Source: CAJQQY01 sp964352225
Lineage (GTDB): Bacteria > Bacteroidota > Bacteroidia > Chitinophagales > Saprospiraceae
DNA: 15,028 nucleotides
Reading direction: 5' to 3'
Assembly (NCBI GenBank): GCA_964352225.1
Contig: CAYGRM010000144.1
Span: forward strand, 1 to 15,028
Position numbers and translations under genes: made by a program. Numbering within the stretch: position 1 is the first letter of the stretch; each line of letters starts with the position of its first letter. Below are positions 13,672-15,028 of the stretch, piece after piece. The notes below the pieces were generated by a model. It did no database searches, was not told where the DNA came from, and saw nothing but the letters and a program-made list of their open reading frames with translations.

Positions 13672-14910
13672 TTACTCATACCTCAACGACTCAATCGGAT
13701 CCAACCTCGATGCCTTCAACGCAGGATATAATCCCGAAACCAAACCTACCACTAAGCAAGTCGTAATCCCCAAAATAATCCAAGCCCAAGGAATCAAAAA
13801 TGTTCCTCCAATAAAAAAGGTCAAAATATTTCCAATCAAAATACCAAACACAATTCCAACCAATCCGCCTAGCTGACAAATCACAACTGCCTCTGTCAAA
13901 AACTGAGTTAGGATATTTTTTCTAGTAGCGCCGAGTGCTTTACAAATTCCAATTTCACGCGTTCGTTCTGTCACCGAAACCAACATGATATTCATCAAAC
14001 CAATCGCAGCCCCCAACAAAGTGATCAACGCAATCCCAACTGCTGAAAAACGAATGGTAGCAGTATTTTCCTTCAATCGTTCGATCAAGCCATCTGCTTT
14101 GCTTATTTCAAAATCATTATCCTGTGACAGTTTTAATTTCCGAATACTTCTAAATGTTCCAATCGCCGTGGAAATCGCTTCATTCATTTTTTCTACACTA
14201 GTCAATGCTACTGCTACGTCGTAATTTTTTTGTGAGTGTCCATAAAGTGTTTTGGCTTTGAGCAATGGAATCAATATTCTTCGATCTTGACTCATGCCCA
14301 TCGCAGCACCTTTAGAGGCAAGTACTCCAATAATTTTATATTTTACATTTCCAACGGAGATAACACTATTGAGTGCACGATCTATATTTTCATCAAACAA
14401 TGCTTTTACAATATCAAAACCGACGATGGCTTTACTTTGTCCTGAAGTAACTTCCATCTCCGTAAAGTTTCGGCCGACTGCAATTTCATAACTTTTGACA
14501 TTCAAGTAATTTTCATCCGCACCCAAAACCATTACATTTGGATTCGTTTTTTCAGCCCCAAATTTTGCTGTAGCGATTCCTGTTCCCCAACAAGACAAAG
14601 CAACTTTTGAGGGAAAATTAAATCGGTCTTTGAATTCCATCGCTTGTTTGTAGGTAATTACTTCTCCTTGTTTTGCTTGCCGTCCACCTCGTCGTCCACT
14701 CACGCCATCTCGCTTTGGTCTGATTTGAAATGAGTTGGCCTCCATATTAGAAAAGCTATCATTCATAGAATAAATCATACTATCAATGGATGTCAATATT
14801 CCAACCAATGCCATAATTCCAAATGCAATAATCAACATCGTTATTATAGTTCGAAGCAAATTAGAGCGGACATTACTAAGAGCTATTTGTACATTTTCTA
14901 TAATTTTCAT
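13672..14910 (-). CDS. MacB/FtsX-type ABC transporter permease
   Basis: This 412-residue inner-membrane protein has the classic MacB topology: an N-terminal helix (~21-41), a large periplasmic domain (~45-285), then three helices (~288-310, 340-365, 373-394). The FtsX-domain signature is RTREIGICKALGAT (316-329), the cytoplasmic coupling segment that contacts the ATPase. The C-terminus has LYPALKASRLDPIESLRYE (394-412), typical of macrolide-export and lipoprotein-type ABC permeases. A short Arg/Gly-rich insert (66-82) follows the first strand of the periplasmic domain. The matching ATP-binding protein is not in the window and may lie upstream past the right edge. Substrate cannot be read from sequence; family members export toxins, peptides, lipids or lipoproteins, or act in mechanotransmission. 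The ATG at 14908-14910 fits the MKIIENVQIAL start seen in the family. No Shine-Dalgarno sequence is evident, as expected in Bacteroidota. Confidence 0.9.
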   Translation of the reverse strand: MKIIENVQIALSNVRSNLLRTIITMLIIAFGIMALVGILTSIDSMIYSMNDSFSNMEANSFQIRPKRDGVSGRRGGRQAKQGEVITYKQAMEFKDRFNFPSKVALSCWGTGIATAKFGAEKTNPNVMVLGADENYLNVKSYEIAVGRNFTEMEVTSGQSKAIVGFDIVKALFDENIDRALNSVISVGNVKYKIIGVLASKGAAMGMSQDRRILIPLLKAKTLYGHSQKNYDVAVALTSVEKMNEAISTAIGTFRSIRKLKLSQDNDFEISKADGLIERLKENTATIRFSAVGIALITLLGAAIGLMNIMLVSVTERTREIGICKALGATRKNILTQFLTEAVVICQLGGLVGIVFGILIGNILTFFIGGTFLIPWAWIILGITTCLVVGLVSGLYPALKASRLDPIESLRYE

Positions 14911-15028
14911 AATTATTCTTTTTAAGAGGAGTCAGGGATTTTTGAATATCGAATATCGAACAAGGATTTATGATTTGAGAAGTTTGACGAAATTTATCAT
15001 AGAAAAATAACAAACAGTCTTATCAAAC

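Noticed and set aside
13691..13879. 62-codon minus-strand ORF inside the ABC permease
   Set aside because: It overlaps the conserved FtsX C-terminal region in another frame. A frameshift in the permease is not needed, since its main frame is intact to the usual ESLRYE end.
14936..14961. ATATCGAATATCGAAC direct repeat upstream of the ABC permease as a regulator site
   Set aside because: Two short units only, with no dyad or promoter box nearby. It is not distinguishable from background repetition.
1..15028. CRISPR array, tRNA or rRNA genes, integrase or complete IS element
   Set aside because: No regularly spaced repeats, cloverleaf sequences, rRNA-like tracts or transposase motifs were seen on either strand.

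Overview
The window reads as AT-rich Bacteroidota chromosome, most plausibly from the Saprospiraceae or a relative (the family level is inference). The signs are a type IX secretion (T9SS) C-terminal sorting domain, small lipoproteins with short lipobox signal peptides, genes without evident Shine-Dalgarno sequences, one good match to the Bacteroidota -7 promoter box (TAnnTTTG), and a SurA-like chaperone cluster of the kind seen in this phylum. All convincing genes lie on the minus strand, so transcription runs from the right edge to the left. I saw no tRNA, rRNA, CRISPR array, intact transposase or phage gene.

From right to left: a MacB-type ABC transporter permease (13672-14910) ends at a hairpin terminator. 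A promoter-like sequence then precedes three envelope-folding genes: a 659-aa double-parvulin isomerase, a 281-aa SurA-like lipoprotein without an isomerase domain, and a 453-aa SurA-like double-parvulin isomerase. A strong bidirectional terminator (8762-8809) closes this cluster. Next comes a tight three-gene unit: a flippase-like integral membrane protein (GTG start), rfaE2 (the heptose adenylyltransferase of LPS core synthesis), and a small lipoprotein. A non-coding stretch of nearly 500 bp with strong strand asymmetry follows, with hairpins and a possible 35-codon ORF. Two more paralogous lipoproteins come next, each followed by the same perfectly conserved 54-bp hairpin element. Last is a giant secreted protein: signal peptide, alpha/beta-hydrolase with a GVSMGG nucleophile elbow, then a right-handed beta-helix region.

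The most notable observation is that the giant protein ends at a TAG codon, and the same reading frame stays open past it through 19 codons into a complete T9SS sorting domain (277-573). Without that one amber codon the gene would encode a 1533-residue exported protein. It is therefore a recent nonsense mutant, a recoded or readthrough gene, or a sequencing error.

The non-coding DNA is also patterned. There is an ~80-bp direct repeat (16-96 and 6527-6608), an inverted ~76-bp terminator-plus-tail repeat (129-205 and 13548-13623) whose stem length changes symmetrically between copies, and the 54-bp lipoprotein-linked hairpin (4888-4941 and 5544-5597). The theme of the window is the cell envelope: outer-membrane protein folding, LPS synthesis, lipoproteins, a surface enzyme and a transporter.
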